Positions 26,114 to 34,418 of a stretch of 64,000 bases of DNA are shown piece after piece; position 1 is the first letter of the stretch; every line of letters begins with the position of its first letter. The notes under the pieces are model-generated. The model was not told where the DNA came from. It saw only the letters and a list, made by a program, of their open reading frames with translations, and ran no database searches. The position numbers and the translations under genes were made by a program. This DNA comes from Pelosinus baikalensis (GTDB taxonomy: Bacteria; Bacillota; Negativicutes; DSM-13327), in contig NZ_JAJHJB010000008.1 of the NCBI RefSeq assembly GCF_020819555.1, forward strand, positions 81,285-145,284, given 5' to 3'.

Positions 26114-27862
26114 ATGTTACTACAACTTATTAAAAAATTAACCATGACTGATGAACAATTTAAACTTCAGCCGCAACTTAAATTTATCGCTATTATAAGT
26201 AAAGACCTAAAGTTTCTTTATGTGAGTGAAATGGGGGCAAAATACTTAGGTCTAAAGCCAATTGATATGATAGGTAAAAATTGGAGGGACCTTAATACTG
26301 ATTTACCATCGGAAGATTTTGAGCGATTGGATGAGAAAATAATAGAGGTATTCAATACGGGAGCCGCTGTATATGATAATTATATAGGCGTTTCTAATGC
26401 AGAAGGACAGCATCACTCTTTTGAATATTTGATAAATCCAATTATTACACCTAGCGGAGACATTGAAGCGGTTATGTGCAATGTTACAGATACTACAGAG
26501 AGCAATTTATCAGAGATCCCCCTCCCTAATCAAGTTACGACAATCAGCGAGTTAATTGAGTCATGCCCAATGGCTATTTTTATAGTTGATAAACAAGGGA
26601 GAATACTTACTGTAAATAAAGAATTTATAAAAAATATTTCCTCTAACCGATTTATCAATGAATACTCTATTGAACACGCTGAATCTGCGATTGCCAAAGC
26701 GCTGAGTGGAGTTGAAACCAGCCAAGAATTTTTATCTACATTAGAAAGAAAGTATCAAATAAGTGAGCAAGAGAATTTCAGGGGAAAGACCCAGGAGAAA
26801 CAGCAACAACTCTTAAATCAATATTTAACCGAAAATAAAAAGCTAAACCAATTAATTGAGTTATGCCCTTTGGGAATTGTCTTGTATGATAACAAAGGTA
26901 ATGTTATCGCATTGAATAAAGCTCATCGTGAACGTATATCAAATTTCAAAAAAGAAGAATTTCTAGGTAAGTCAGGGCGCTATCTTTTAGAAGCACTAGG
27001 ATTAGATTGGGAGCACTCACCTTGTAATCAAGCATTAAAGGGAATAGAAACTTTGGATTATTATCTAAAGAACGCATATGGAAATTGTTATTTACTGAAT
27101 GCAATTCCACTTCGTAATTACGAGAATACGATTATTGGTGCCATGACAATCATCCATGATATCACCGAATATGAAAAACTCAAGGAAGACATGACAAAAC
27201 TTGATCGCTTAAATTTGGTAGGAGAAATGGCGGCTGGAGTAGCCCATGAAATCAGAAACCCTATGACAGTTATTAAAGGCTATCTGCAATTCCTTAGTAA
27301 AAATGTTTCAGACAGTATGGTCGAGCAGTTTTGTCTTGTTTTATGCGAATTAGAACGAATTGAGCAAATTATTACTGATTTCCTCTCTTTGGCAAAAAAT
27401 AAGCTGGTAGAGAACAAAAAGCAAGACTTAAATGCTATCATAAAAGGAATTCTTCCACTTATAGCAACTAACGCAACAGAGCGAGATATTGAGTTGAAAG
27501 TAAATCTAACTGAAGGATTACCTCACCTCTTATTGAATGAAAAAGAAATTAAACAGTTGCTCTTAAATCTTGTAAGAAACGGCATCGAAGCTATGGGCCA
27601 ACAAGGAACGCTAATTATTGAAAGTATCCTTGAGGGTGATACGGTTTCCTTATGTGTTGCAGATTGCGGATGCGGGATTTGTAAAGAGAATCAGGAAAAA
27701 ATATTTGATCCATTCTTCACTACAAAGGAAAGTGGTACTGGGCTGGGGCTTTCTGTTTGTGTAGGAATTGTACGACGCCACAACGGAATTATAGAGGTAC
27801 AATCGGAAGAAGGTAAGGGAACCCGATTCATAATTACTTTTAATGCATTAGACGCAAGGTAA
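26114..27862 (+). CDS. PAS-domain sensor histidine kinase
   Basis: A 582-residue soluble kinase with three PAS-type segments (about 18-130, 145-215 and 245-355), each with a recognisable start such as SCPMAIFIVDKQGRIL and LCPLGIVLYDNKGNVI. The HisKA domain has the phospho-acceptor His in GVAHEIRNPMTVIKGYL (near 376). The HATPase has N box LLLNLVRNGIEAM, DCGCGI, DPFFTTKESGTGLGL. The architecture is that of KinA/KinB-like sporulation kinases and NtrB-type kinases. No response regulator is adjacent, so it may feed a phosphorelay elsewhere. Ribosome binding site TTGGAGG. The signal sensed is unknown. Confidence 0.9.
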   Translation: MLLQLIKKLTMTDEQFKLQPQLKFIAIISKDLKFLYVSEMGAKYLGLKPIDMIGKNWRDLNTDLPSEDFERLDEKIIEVFNTGAAVYDNYIGVSNAEGQHHSFEYLINPIITPSGDIEAVMCNVTDTTESNLSEIPLPNQVTTISELIESCPMAIFIVDKQGRILTVNKEFIKNISSNRFINEYSIEHAESAIAKALSGVETSQEFLSTLERKYQISEQENFRGKTQEKQQQLLNQYLTENKKLNQLIELCPLGIVLYDNKGNVIALNKAHRERISNFKKEEFLGKSGRYLLEALGLDWEHSPCNQALKGIETLDYYLKNAYGNCYLLNAIPLRNYENTIIGAMTIIHDITEYEKLKEDMTKLDRLNLVGEMAAGVAHEIRNPMTVIKGYLQFLSKNVSDSMVEQFCLVLCELERIEQIITDFLSLAKNKLVENKKQDLNAIIKGILPLIATNATERDIELKVNLTEGLPHLLLNEKEIKQLLLNLVRNGIEAMGQQGTLIIESILEGDTVSLCVADCGCGICKENQEKIFDPFFTTKESGTGLGLSVCVGIVRRHNGIIEVQSEEGKGTRFIITFNALDAR

Positions 27863-27962
27863 AACAACTTTTGTTCGGATAACTATATTGGATTGTTAAC
27901 TATATCTTTTCGAGATGATTCTTGACTTTAATATTAAAGCGATTCTCTTTGTTTAATCCAAT

Positions 27963-27999
27963 AAAAAAAAGGTCCCTTATTGGGACCTTTTTTTATTGG
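27963..27999. terminator. bidirectional terminator
   Basis: GGTCCC/GGGACC with a five-base loop, flanked by eight A on the left and seven T on the right, between the convergent kinase and MFS genes. It can act on both strands. Confidence 0.9.
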
Positions 28000-28000
28000 A

Positions 28001-29197
28001 TTAACAAACATTAAACTTTTCTTTGTATATCGTATAATAAACCCAAAATCCGTTCACTAGCAACAATGCCCCCGTAAAGAAAAACACATAACGAATACCA
28101 AACGTACCTGCCATTTGTCCACCTAGTATCGAACCTAGAAATACACCAAAAAATTGCGCGGATTGATTATAGCCCAAAGCTCGGCCTGTGATGAACTGTG
28201 GTGTACTTTGCGCAATAAGACTGTTAACAGAAGGTAATAGACCTGCCGTAGCCAGCCCCAGCAAAAAGCGAAGTACTCCCAGCTCCCAAGGATGTTCTAC
28301 AAAGGCCTGAGGAACGAACAACACCCCCGCTACAACCAATGCTGCTAATAGCACTTTTTGCGGTCCAATTCGATCTGAAATTTTCCCAAGCCGAGGAGCC
28401 GAGATTATACTTGCCAGACCTGAAGCAGCAAAAACCGCACCTGAAATGAGAGCAATATGATTCGTGCCTGAAGATAATTGGGCAATGTAGACAGTAATAA
28501 TCGGCTGTATGGACATAAGCGCAAGCTGCATGATCAAGGTAGTAATGAACAAACACACCGTTACCTTATGGTTGGGAAGAAGCTCCCAAACCTCATGAAA
28601 GTTAAGGTTGCATTGCTTGTTTATAGTAATTTTATTTTCTTTAATGAATAGGAAGGATGCAATAAAAGCAACAAAACACATGCAGCCAATTGCAATAAAG
28701 GTTGCTCGAAATCCTATTATTTCTGCTAAAAATCCGCCAAACAAAGGCCCAAGTAAGGTACCTCCAACTTGCCCGCTAAAAAGGATGCCCATTGCCCATC
28801 CAACTTGTTCATTTGGTGTTTGCGTCGCAACTAATGTAATGACTGCCGATTGAAAACCAGAAAGGGCTCCTTGAAAAATCCGCAAACCCGTTAGCTGATA
28901 CACATTATCCACAAACCCCATACAAGTCACGATTATAGATAACCAGAGACTTGCTCTTAGAATCATAGATTTTCGTCCATACTTGTCTGCAAACTTACCC
29001 CAAATAGGAGCAAAAATCGCCAAACTTATAAAGTTACTCCCGAAAACGATTCCCGACCATTTCGCAATCGACGCTGCCCCATGGACACCGAGATGTTCAA
29101 TATAAAGGGGCAGTGACGGAGCCATCTGACTCATACCTGAAGAGACAATAAACACTGCAAACCAACAGACATATAAATTTTTCTTCCAAATCTCCAT
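28001..29197 (-). CDS. MFS multidrug-type exporter
   Basis: A 398-residue major facilitator with twelve helices. The loop 2-3 motif is APIWGKFADKYGRKSMILRA, and the second-half repeat is APRLGKISDRIGPQKVL. The motif in helix 5 (ILFSGQVGGTLLGPLFGG) is the antiporter motif C of drug exporters; MdtG/YfiS-like. It is monocistronic with the terminator abutting its stop. Three DnaA-box-like sequences lie 100-145 bases upstream of its start. Substrate unknown. Confidence 0.88.
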   Translation of the reverse strand: MEIWKKNLYVCWFAVFIVSSGMSQMAPSLPLYIEHLGVHGAASIAKWSGIVFGSNFISLAIFAPIWGKFADKYGRKSMILRASLWLSIIVTCMGFVDNVYQLTGLRIFQGALSGFQSAVITLVATQTPNEQVGWAMGILFSGQVGGTLLGPLFGGFLAEIIGFRATFIAIGCMCFVAFIASFLFIKENKITINKQCNLNFHEVWELLPNHKVTVCLFITTLIMQLALMSIQPIITVYIAQLSSGTNHIALISGAVFAASGLASIISAPRLGKISDRIGPQKVLLAALVVAGVLFVPQAFVEHPWELGVLRFLLGLATAGLLPSVNSLIAQSTPQFITGRALGYNQSAQFFGVFLGSILGGQMAGTFGIRYVFFFTGALLLVNGFWVYYTIYKEKFNVC

Positions 29198-29298
29198 AAA
29201 GCACCTGCGTTATTCTACATTCTATTTTAAAGACTATTTTTAGTCTACTCTTCTCTATTCAATTAAATTCCTAGGTTTCCTTCACAAAAAGATCACTA

Positions 29299-29341
29299 TT
29301 GTGGATAACCCTGTGCATAAGGTGTGAATGTTTGTGGATAA
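29299..29341 (+). promoter_or_regulatory. cluster of three DnaA-box-like sequences
   Basis: TGTGGATAA (complement of the consensus TTATCCACA) occurs exactly at 29300-29308 and 29333-29341, with a one-mismatch copy TGTGCATAA at 29312-29320, all in one orientation. They lie in the 430-base gap upstream of the MFS gene and the broken CBO0543 gene. They could titrate DnaA or link transcription to replication; not shown. The rest of the gap has no gene I can support. Confidence 0.5.
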
Positions 29342-29631
29342 CTTAATTACAGCCTTATAGACGGTTCCTAAATCTAACGTTTTTCCAATTGTCACCACCT
29401 CAAAAACTGTTAACCTTCACGTTGAAGAATATCTGCAGGTTCTTGAACAAATAAGGTAAGAGAAATATAAAAGATTCTCACCGACTTGCGCACAAAGGGA
29501 AGTTCAGTACGAGTCATTATCAAGGGAGTAAGTGATCCAGCTTGCCTATCAGTTCTTCCCCGTATACAATCGGGATGTTAAGGTAAAACTAACTTCGATT
29601 CAATAACGACTGTGACTGGAAGTGACAATTG

Positions 29632-30165
29632 GTGAGTAACAGTGTTCTTATGTGGTCAATGTGCTTTGTTCCTTGGCTCTCTCTCTTCTTCATGAAGAAA
29701 GAGGAGATAAAGCATTGGATGCCTGTTGCCATGTTTGCTCTAGTCCTGACTGTCATCATTCATGACGTAGGGACTACATTAGGATTTTGGGCTACTCGGG
29801 AATCAATTTTTCCTTTTCATCAAATGATGCCTTACTTTTTTGGTACCATGCCTGTATTAACAATGTGAATTTTTAAGTTCACCTATGGACGTTTTGGAAT
29901 GTATTTTATTACCAACACCATTCTAGATATAGGGTTTAACTTTTTTTTGCTAAACTACCTTTTACCAAATAACGGAATATTAGATTTCAAAATATCCCCA
30001 TTTTTATCGCTGCCAATCACGATAACACATGCAGTAGTAATTTATGGTTATCAAATGTGGCAAGATGGAGTTCCCTTAGATGCCAAGAACCGTGTCGCTA
30101 GCAGCATGCAACCAGCTGTAGCAAAACCTCTTTTTAATCAACAAGAAGATGAAAAAGAAGATTAG
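29632..30165 (+). pseudogene. CBO0543-type membrane protein gene interrupted by one TGA
   Basis: A paralogue of the 18154-18792 gene. The frame begins with GTG (MSNSVLMWSMCFVPWLSLFF, parallel to MSNQTLLWASFVISWLSVIF), runs to a TGA at 29866-29868, then continues in the same frame as IFKFTYGRFGMYF to QPAVAKPLFNQQEDEKED. At the stop position the paralogue has Trp in GILWIFKFSYKRFW, so a single TGG to TGA change explains the break. The downstream part is intact for 99 codons. The paralogous upstream regions also share CAGCTTGC(T/C)TAT. It is a recent nonsense mutation, a sequencing error or, less likely, readthrough. Confidence 0.82.
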
Positions 30166-30194
30166 GATCATTTCTGTAGCAATTCTTATAAATA

Positions 30195-30229
30195 AGCCTT
30201 CTGGCGTTTCGCCATAAGGCTCATTTTAC
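30195..30229 (+). terminator. hairpin terminator after the CBO0543 pseudogene
   Basis: AGCCTT-c-TGGC pairs with GCCA-t-AAGGCT around GTTTC and is followed by CATTTTACC. It is 30 bases after the pseudogene stop. Confidence 0.55.
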
Positions 30230-30541
30230 CTGATTTTCTTTTTTAAAACCAATATTAAGTACCATGCTAACCATACACCAATAAACCATAAGTTCAGACC
30301 ATTCTACGTGTTACACCTTGAAAAATGATTTGAGGCCCTCGACATTCACAATAACACCATAGCTCTATAGCATATTAATGACGATCATTTGGATATTGAT
30401 GATTCAGGGATTCCAAATTCAGTCTTTCTTTATATACATAATGGATTTGTTTTTAAATAATCCCTTGCCTCTATACGTTCTATCTTTTTGAACAAAAAAT
30501 GTAATCTTGCATAGAATAAGTTTGAAGGAGATGAACAACCA

Positions 30542-30883
30542 ATGAAAAAGCATATTGCCGTAAATCTTACCACTTTTCGTACTTCTTATTATGAAGATGA
30601 TACGTTAATCAAAGAATATTCCGTAGGTATTGGTAAAGCTGATACACCTACCCCGCCAGGAAATTATCAGATTATCGAAAAGTTGATATTTGAAAAGATA
30701 GCCGATGTAGACCTTGGCTCCCGAAGGTTGGTCCTATCGTCTGATAAAACATGCCTGCATGGCTCATGGAATGGTCCGGTAGAAGGCTATGTCTCTGGCG
30801 GCTGTGTTCGAATGTATAATCAGGATATTGAAGAGTTATTTGAAAAAATCGAAATTGGCACATCCGTAATTATGATACCATAG
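30542..30883 (+). CDS. L,D-transpeptidase (YkuD domain)
   Basis: A 113-residue protein that is essentially one YkuD domain. The catalytic block is HGSWNGPVEGYVSGGCVRMYN (His, then SGGC with the nucleophilic Cys and Arg), and the N-terminal strands carry the TPTPPGNYQI turn typical of the fold. Such enzymes make 3-3 peptidoglycan cross-links or attach proteins to the wall. No signal peptide or LysM domain is seen, which is unusual for an enzyme that acts outside the membrane; short Firmicute homologues also lack one. A strong ribosome binding site (GAAGGAG) precedes the ATG. Confidence 0.88.
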   Translation: MKKHIAVNLTTFRTSYYEDDTLIKEYSVGIGKADTPTPPGNYQIIEKLIFEKIADVDLGSRRLVLSSDKTCLHGSWNGPVEGYVSGGCVRMYNQDIEELFEKIEIGTSVIMIP

Positions 30884-30922
30884 TCATATGGGAAACTGTT
30901 CATAATTTAAAAAATAAATAGT

Positions 30923-30968
30923 AAAAATAAGCATGCAAGATTGTTATCATCTCTGCATGCTTATTTTT
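30923..30968. terminator. bidirectional terminator
   Basis: AAAAATAAGCATGCA pairs with TGCATGCTTATTTTT around about 16 bases; A-rich on the left and T-rich on the right. It follows the transpeptidase gene. Confidence 0.85.
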
Positions 30969-31095
30969 ATCATGATCATTCTTTATAATTGCTCTTAAGA
31001 TTCTCTTCTTTTTCGCAATGAACCACCGAACTTGTCTGCTGGATTTTTTTAACATTTTTCGGTTCTAAACTTCTATAACAACGCATATATTTTAT

Positions 31096-31285
31096 AAGGG
31101 CAGAGTTTCGGCCTCTGCCCTTAAACCGAATATGGGAGGTGACTTTAATGCGTCTTGAGACGAAACGCTTCAACTTTAACGTCTCAGACTGGCTACTACT
31201 AGTCTTGCTACGCATTATTGCCGAATTGTTCACCTGATCGCTCCCATTATTCTAGCCGAGCGCCCTTGTTAACGCAAGGGCGCTC
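31096..31285. other. two GC-rich hairpins in a gene-free gap
   Basis: Between 30969 and 31491 no convincing gene is present. Two hairpins stand out: AAGGGCAGAG/CTCTGCCCTT (about 31096-31122) and GAGCGCCCTTG/CAAGGGCGCTC (31258-31268 with 31275-31285). Neither has a strong U-run. They may be processed ends of small transcripts. Confidence 0.45.
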
Positions 31286-31410
31286 AATGATGTATCATAC
31301 GCTTATTATATTCAAATTAGAACCTTCGCAAAAAAATAATATAGAGCCACATGACTCCTACTCCTGCAATTACTCTCTCTGTAACTACTGTCTGATAGAT
31401 AGGTTCAAAA

Positions 31411-31450
31411 TAAAAAGTACCGCCCTACCAAAGGTAAGACGGTGCTTTTG
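31411..31450. repeat. intergenic hairpin repeat, copy 1
   Basis: An imperfect hairpin (AAGTACCGCCCTACC ... GGTAAGACGGTGCTT) that occurs again at 42537-42576 with only a few changes. This copy is followed by TTTTG on the plus strand and ends 40 bases before the stop of the phage-like gene at 31492. It is either a shared terminator sequence or a small repeat family. Confidence 0.6.
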
Positions 31451-31491
31451 TGTAGATAATTATATTTCGTTACTGCAGCTGTAGGTACGTT

Positions 31492-32142
31492 TTAAAATTT
31501 AAATCCGGCACCAACATAAGCAGCCGACTGACTGCCTGCCAGTTGATAAGCACCAACTTTACCGATACTGCCAGTGTAGCCAGCAGCAGGCTCAATCTTA
31601 CCTTTTGTGAACATCGCACCGACTGTGATCACGTTGTGCCTTGTCAAATCAATCGTCGGTATCTCAGCTTTCATTGTGATTGTGCTGGTCTGTTGTAAAT
31701 CGATCATATTTTTATCAAAGACAAATTGCTCATCATCCGTCTTATCAAACTTGCCTACCTTGCCATTCACCATATAGATAAATTGTTGTTTGCCAATATC
31801 AAATTTACCGTCTAACTTTGCAGGAATAGCACCAGGTGTATCGTTAGCCACTGGTTCTACTAAGACTTCTTTAACTTCCCCTGGTAAATAGACCGTTTGC
31901 CCTGGCACATACTGCAGTTTTGTATCTGTAACCGTTTTGACTGTCTCCTTTATAGTAGGAGGCTTATTCTTTTCTACCGCCAAGGCTTGCCTATCACCTT
32001 CTGCTAAGACATGCCCTATGGCTAATCCTGTAACGATGCCTATAATTAAAGAGATTACGGCAACGATTATGAGGGTTCTAAGTGTATATTTTCCTATGCC
32101 AATTTTGGAGTTAATAAGGCTTAAAAGTTCTTCCTCACTCAT
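31492..32142 (-). CDS. phage-like membrane-anchored hypothetical protein
   Basis: A 216-residue product counted from the ATG that overlaps the amidase stop by one base (TAATG). One membrane helix lies near residues 20-44 (LIIVAVISLIIGIVTGLAIGH), with a short N-terminal cytosolic part. The remaining 170 residues are probably extracytoplasmic, Val/Thr/Gly-rich, ending YVGAGFKF, a C-terminal aromatic as in beta-barrel proteins, although one barrel is unlikely at this size. No family recognised. It is last in the lysis cassette, where spanin-like or accessory proteins are common; that role is only a guess. Confidence 0.6.
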   Translation of the reverse strand: MSEEELLSLINSKIGIGKYTLRTLIIVAVISLIIGIVTGLAIGHVLAEGDRQALAVEKNKPPTIKETVKTVTDTKLQYVPGQTVYLPGEVKEVLVEPVANDTPGAIPAKLDGKFDIGKQQFIYMVNGKVGKFDKTDDEQFVFDKNMIDLQQTSTITMKAEIPTIDLTRHNVITVGAMFTKGKIEPAAGYTGSIGKVGAYQLAGSQSAAYVGAGFKF

Positions 32143-32702
32143 TACGCACTCACCTGCCAATCCGTTATGCCCCTAGCAATTGCTGCCGCAAACATACGCT
32201 TACCTTCATCACTTGCTAAAATAGCCTCTTCCTTTGGATTGGATATGAATGCAAGCTCAACCAATACTGCTGGCGCAACCGTATTATTAAGAACATACAA
32301 TCCTGCCTCTTTATCCACATCACCGTCTGACCAATCACCACGGACTGGCAACGTGGGAAATTCCCCAGCCATTTGCGCCATAATATAATTGGCCAAACTA
32401 TCAGCTCTAGTTTGTCCTCTGCTGGTCCAGATCTCCATGCCAGTGGCTGTAGGTGCAGAAAAGGAATTACAATGGATACTTACTACTGCATCTGCTCCCC
32501 AGGCATTGGCTCGATCGCAAATATCTTGCAAACTGTCCGACTGATATACTATAACATCGCAGCCAGCCGACCTTAAATAAACTGAGACCATGGCACCCAC
32601 ATCGACAGCAACGTCCGATTCGCGCAATCCAGATGGTCCAAGGGCTCCTGGATCAGGATATCCCCCTGGTGCATGTCCAGGATTAATAAATATTTTAGCC
32701 AT
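32142..32702 (-). CDS. N-acetylmuramoyl-L-alanine amidase (Amidase_3)
   Basis: A 186-residue peptidoglycan amidase consisting of one Amidase_3 domain. The zinc ligands and catalytic residues are visible: His in FINPGHAPGG, Glu in GLRESDVA, His in VVSIHCNSF and Glu in VLVELAFISN. The ATG at 32702 overlaps the end of the upstream holin-like gene and has GGGGAGGAC ten bases before it; a longer frame to 32720 lacks a site. No signal peptide, so release would depend on the holin-like partners encoded just upstream. This is the endolysin of a phage-type lysis cassette. Confidence 0.9.
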   Translation of the reverse strand: MAKIFINPGHAPGGYPDPGALGPSGLRESDVAVDVGAMVSVYLRSAGCDVIVYQSDSLQDICDRANAWGADAVVSIHCNSFSAPTATGMEIWTSRGQTRADSLANYIMAQMAGEFPTLPVRGDWSDGDVDKEAGLYVLNNTVAPAVLVELAFISNPKEEAILASDEGKRMFAAAIARGITDWQVSA

Positions 32703-33051
32703 TAATTTTGTCCTCCCCATGTAAATTTGGTGTATTTGTTGCCTTTTGCATCTTTCTTATTACCGCCACTTCTGCGTCAATTACCCAACCAATCAGCGCG
32801 CCAGGGATAATAAATTTTCTCCATCCTAAAATATCGTTTATCTGCTGGATTGCAGATCTTCGCTTATCGGTGTTTTCCATACTGTCGGCAAATCGATCGA
32901 GCTCAAAGATAATATTTCGAATCGATTCTTTTAGCCGTCCATCCCGAAGTTTCGCAAACATCACGAATAACCCAATAGCCAAAACATTAGCCGCCACCAA
33001 TATGCCAGCAGCTACATAAATGATTTGTAATTTACTTGTTGGTATCATCAT
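32695..33051 (-). CDS. holin-like membrane protein
   Basis: A 118-residue protein with one clear membrane helix at 9-33 (IIYVAAGILVAANVLAIGLFVMF), an amphipathic middle, and a second hydrophobic stretch near 82-97 (FIIPGALIGWVIDAEVAV). It overlaps the endolysin gene by eight bases and the upstream gene by one (TAATG). Gene position and topology fit a holin or holin accessory of the LLH sort; the sequence alone does not prove the family. Confidence 0.6.
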   Translation of the reverse strand: MMIPTSKLQIIYVAAGILVAANVLAIGLFVMFAKLRDGRLKESIRNIIFELDRFADSMENTDKRRSAIQQINDILGWRKFIIPGALIGWVIDAEVAVIRKMQKATNTPNLHGEDKING

Positions 33052-33299
33052 TAATGTACCCCCATTCCATCTAATCTTTTATGGGCCGATTTTGCCGCTT
33101 CTTCCACAGCAACAAGCCTTTTATCAATTCCTTTTTGATCTTGATCTAACCGAAAAAGCATATCTTTCATTTCGGTAATTGCCTCTTTTAGCGCTGTTAT
33201 TGCAGTTTGCAAAGGCTTAACGATTAAATATTTTACTAACCCTGCTGTAAAACTAATGATTGTAATGAGCTGTACCGTATTGCTAAGATTTAATTCCAA
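33051..33299 (-). CDS. XhlA-like membrane/coiled-coil protein of the lysis cassette
   Basis: Starting at TTG 33299 (GGGGGTGGG upstream) the product is 82 aa: MELNLSNTV, a membrane segment QLITIISFTAGLVKYLIV, then a long heptad-like helix (LQTAITALKEAITEMKDMLFRLDQDQKGIDKRL). Hemolysin XhlA/Phage_holin_4-type partners have this layout, with the order of coil and helix varying. It is the first gene of four that overlap each other by 1-8 bases, so it is part of a single lysis transcript. Confidence 0.6.
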   Translation of the reverse strand: MELNLSNTVQLITIISFTAGLVKYLIVKPLQTAITALKEAITEMKDMLFRLDQDQKGIDKRLVAVEEAAKSAHKRLDGMGVH

Positions 33300-33409
33300 T
33301 GTCCCACCCCCAAAAATCAATTCTTATTTATCTACATTCCAGACTTAAACTAAATTAAACCCCTCTCTCTCTTTATCCGTACAATTACAGCCAGATTGAG
33401 GTAGGTATA

Positions 33410-33444
33410 AAAACCAGCTAAAATTTGTCAAGTTTTTTAGCTGG
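33410..33444. terminator. hairpin terminator
   Basis: CCAGCTAAAA pairs with TTTTAGCTGG; T-rich on the plus side and A-rich on the minus side. It lies between the lysis cassette and the next minus-strand gene. Confidence 0.55.
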
Positions 33445-33469
33445 CAATTATTTTCGTTCATCTTTAACC

Positions 33470-33510
33470 AAATTTAAGCCTTCCGACAAAACGCCGGAAG
33501 GCTTAAATTT
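33470..33510. terminator. terminator of the AAGCCTTCCG repeat family
   Basis: A perfect 16-bp inverted repeat, AAATTTAAGCCTTCCG with its complement, loop ACAAAACGC. The same core hairpin occurs next to the tRNA-Gly gene and its three 3' fragments (38719, 50409, 53790 and 56643), but no tRNA fragment is present here. It probably terminates the downstream minus-strand message or belongs to a lost att site. Confidence 0.7.
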
Positions 33511-33578
33511 ACGAATATATATATATCTTTTCAAGCAGAAACTTTACTCTATCTAAGGTATCTCCTCTGTCAAGATAC

Positions 33579-34406
33579 TCATATTAGGCTGTTCTCTGTT
33601 ATACCCCATATTCTTCTTACATCTTCTGGAGTTGCTATTTCTCGCCCCATAGCCTTTGCAATATTAGCAATACGCTCTACCAAAGCAACATTAGTTGCCA
33701 ATATACCTTTACTATAATATACGTTATCTTCAATTCCTACCCTCACATGTCCGCCCAATGCCATTGCCATTACGGATAAATTGACATGTTGAGGACCAAT
33801 GACGGAGACACTCCAAACTGCATTATGCGGTAAGCTTTCATACAGAAAAAATAGATTCTTAGGAGTTGCCGGTAAAGAACCTTTAACTCCTAATACAAAG
33901 TTGAATAACAAGGGTTCCTTAATCAGTCCTGCCTGCTCTAAACGAACAGAATTGCTAATCATCGCCGTATCAAACACTTCTATTTCCGGTTTAATATTTC
34001 TTTCCAGCATGGTTTTTGCCAGATATTCAACAAGCTTTGGCTCATTGGCATTAATACTTGTTGGAAAATTAGAGGATCCGGACGATAAACTAGCAGAAAG
34101 TGGATTTAACACTAGTGCTTCTGCCCTGGCCTCTCCTGATTTTCCACCTCGTGCACCAGTGGATATTTGTTTTACAATGGGACATCCCGCCTTATCAAGT
34201 AACCGAACCGTTTGCGCAAAATATTGCAAATCACAAGTTGGGACTCCCTCCCCGTCCCTTGCATGAATATGAGCTACAGCAGCTCCCTTCTCATAACAAG
34301 CGACAAGATCCTTGGCAATTTCCTCTGGCGTCACAGGAACATGAGGCGTCATACTTTTCGTTGGCACATTACCAGTCGGTGCGATTGTGATAATTAGTTT
34401 TTCCAT
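33579..34406 (-). CDS. beta-keto acid cleavage enzyme (BKACE, DUF849)
   Basis: A 275-residue DUF849 TIM-barrel protein. Zinc-binding and catalytic blocks are AVAHIHARDGEG (His-x-His), a Glu in NIKPEIEVFDTAM, and GHVRVGIEDNVYY with the conserved Glu-Asp. Family members such as Kce react a beta-keto acid with acetyl-CoA to give acetoacetate and a CoA ester. The start is ATG 34406 with AAGAGGTGAG upstream. It lies 13 bases after a class III aminotransferase that would make the keto acid from an amino acid, and near a carboxylate symporter and LysR regulator. The exact substrate is open; beta-amino acids or 3-keto-5-aminohexanoate are candidates. Confidence 0.88.
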   Translation of the reverse strand: MEKLIITIAPTGNVPTKSMTPHVPVTPEEIAKDLVACYEKGAAVAHIHARDGEGVPTCDLQYFAQTVRLLDKAGCPIVKQISTGARGGKSGEARAEALVLNPLSASLSSGSSNFPTSINANEPKLVEYLAKTMLERNIKPEIEVFDTAMISNSVRLEQAGLIKEPLLFNFVLGVKGSLPATPKNLFFLYESLPHNAVWSVSVIGPQHVNLSVMAMALGGHVRVGIEDNVYYSKGILATNVALVERIANIAKAMGREIATPEDVRRIWGITENSLI

Positions 34407-34418
34407 TCTACTCACCTC

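Noticed and set aside
30976..31233. 85-aa minus-strand ORF
   Set aside because: No start site, crosses a strong hairpin and has a biased basic composition; probably chance.
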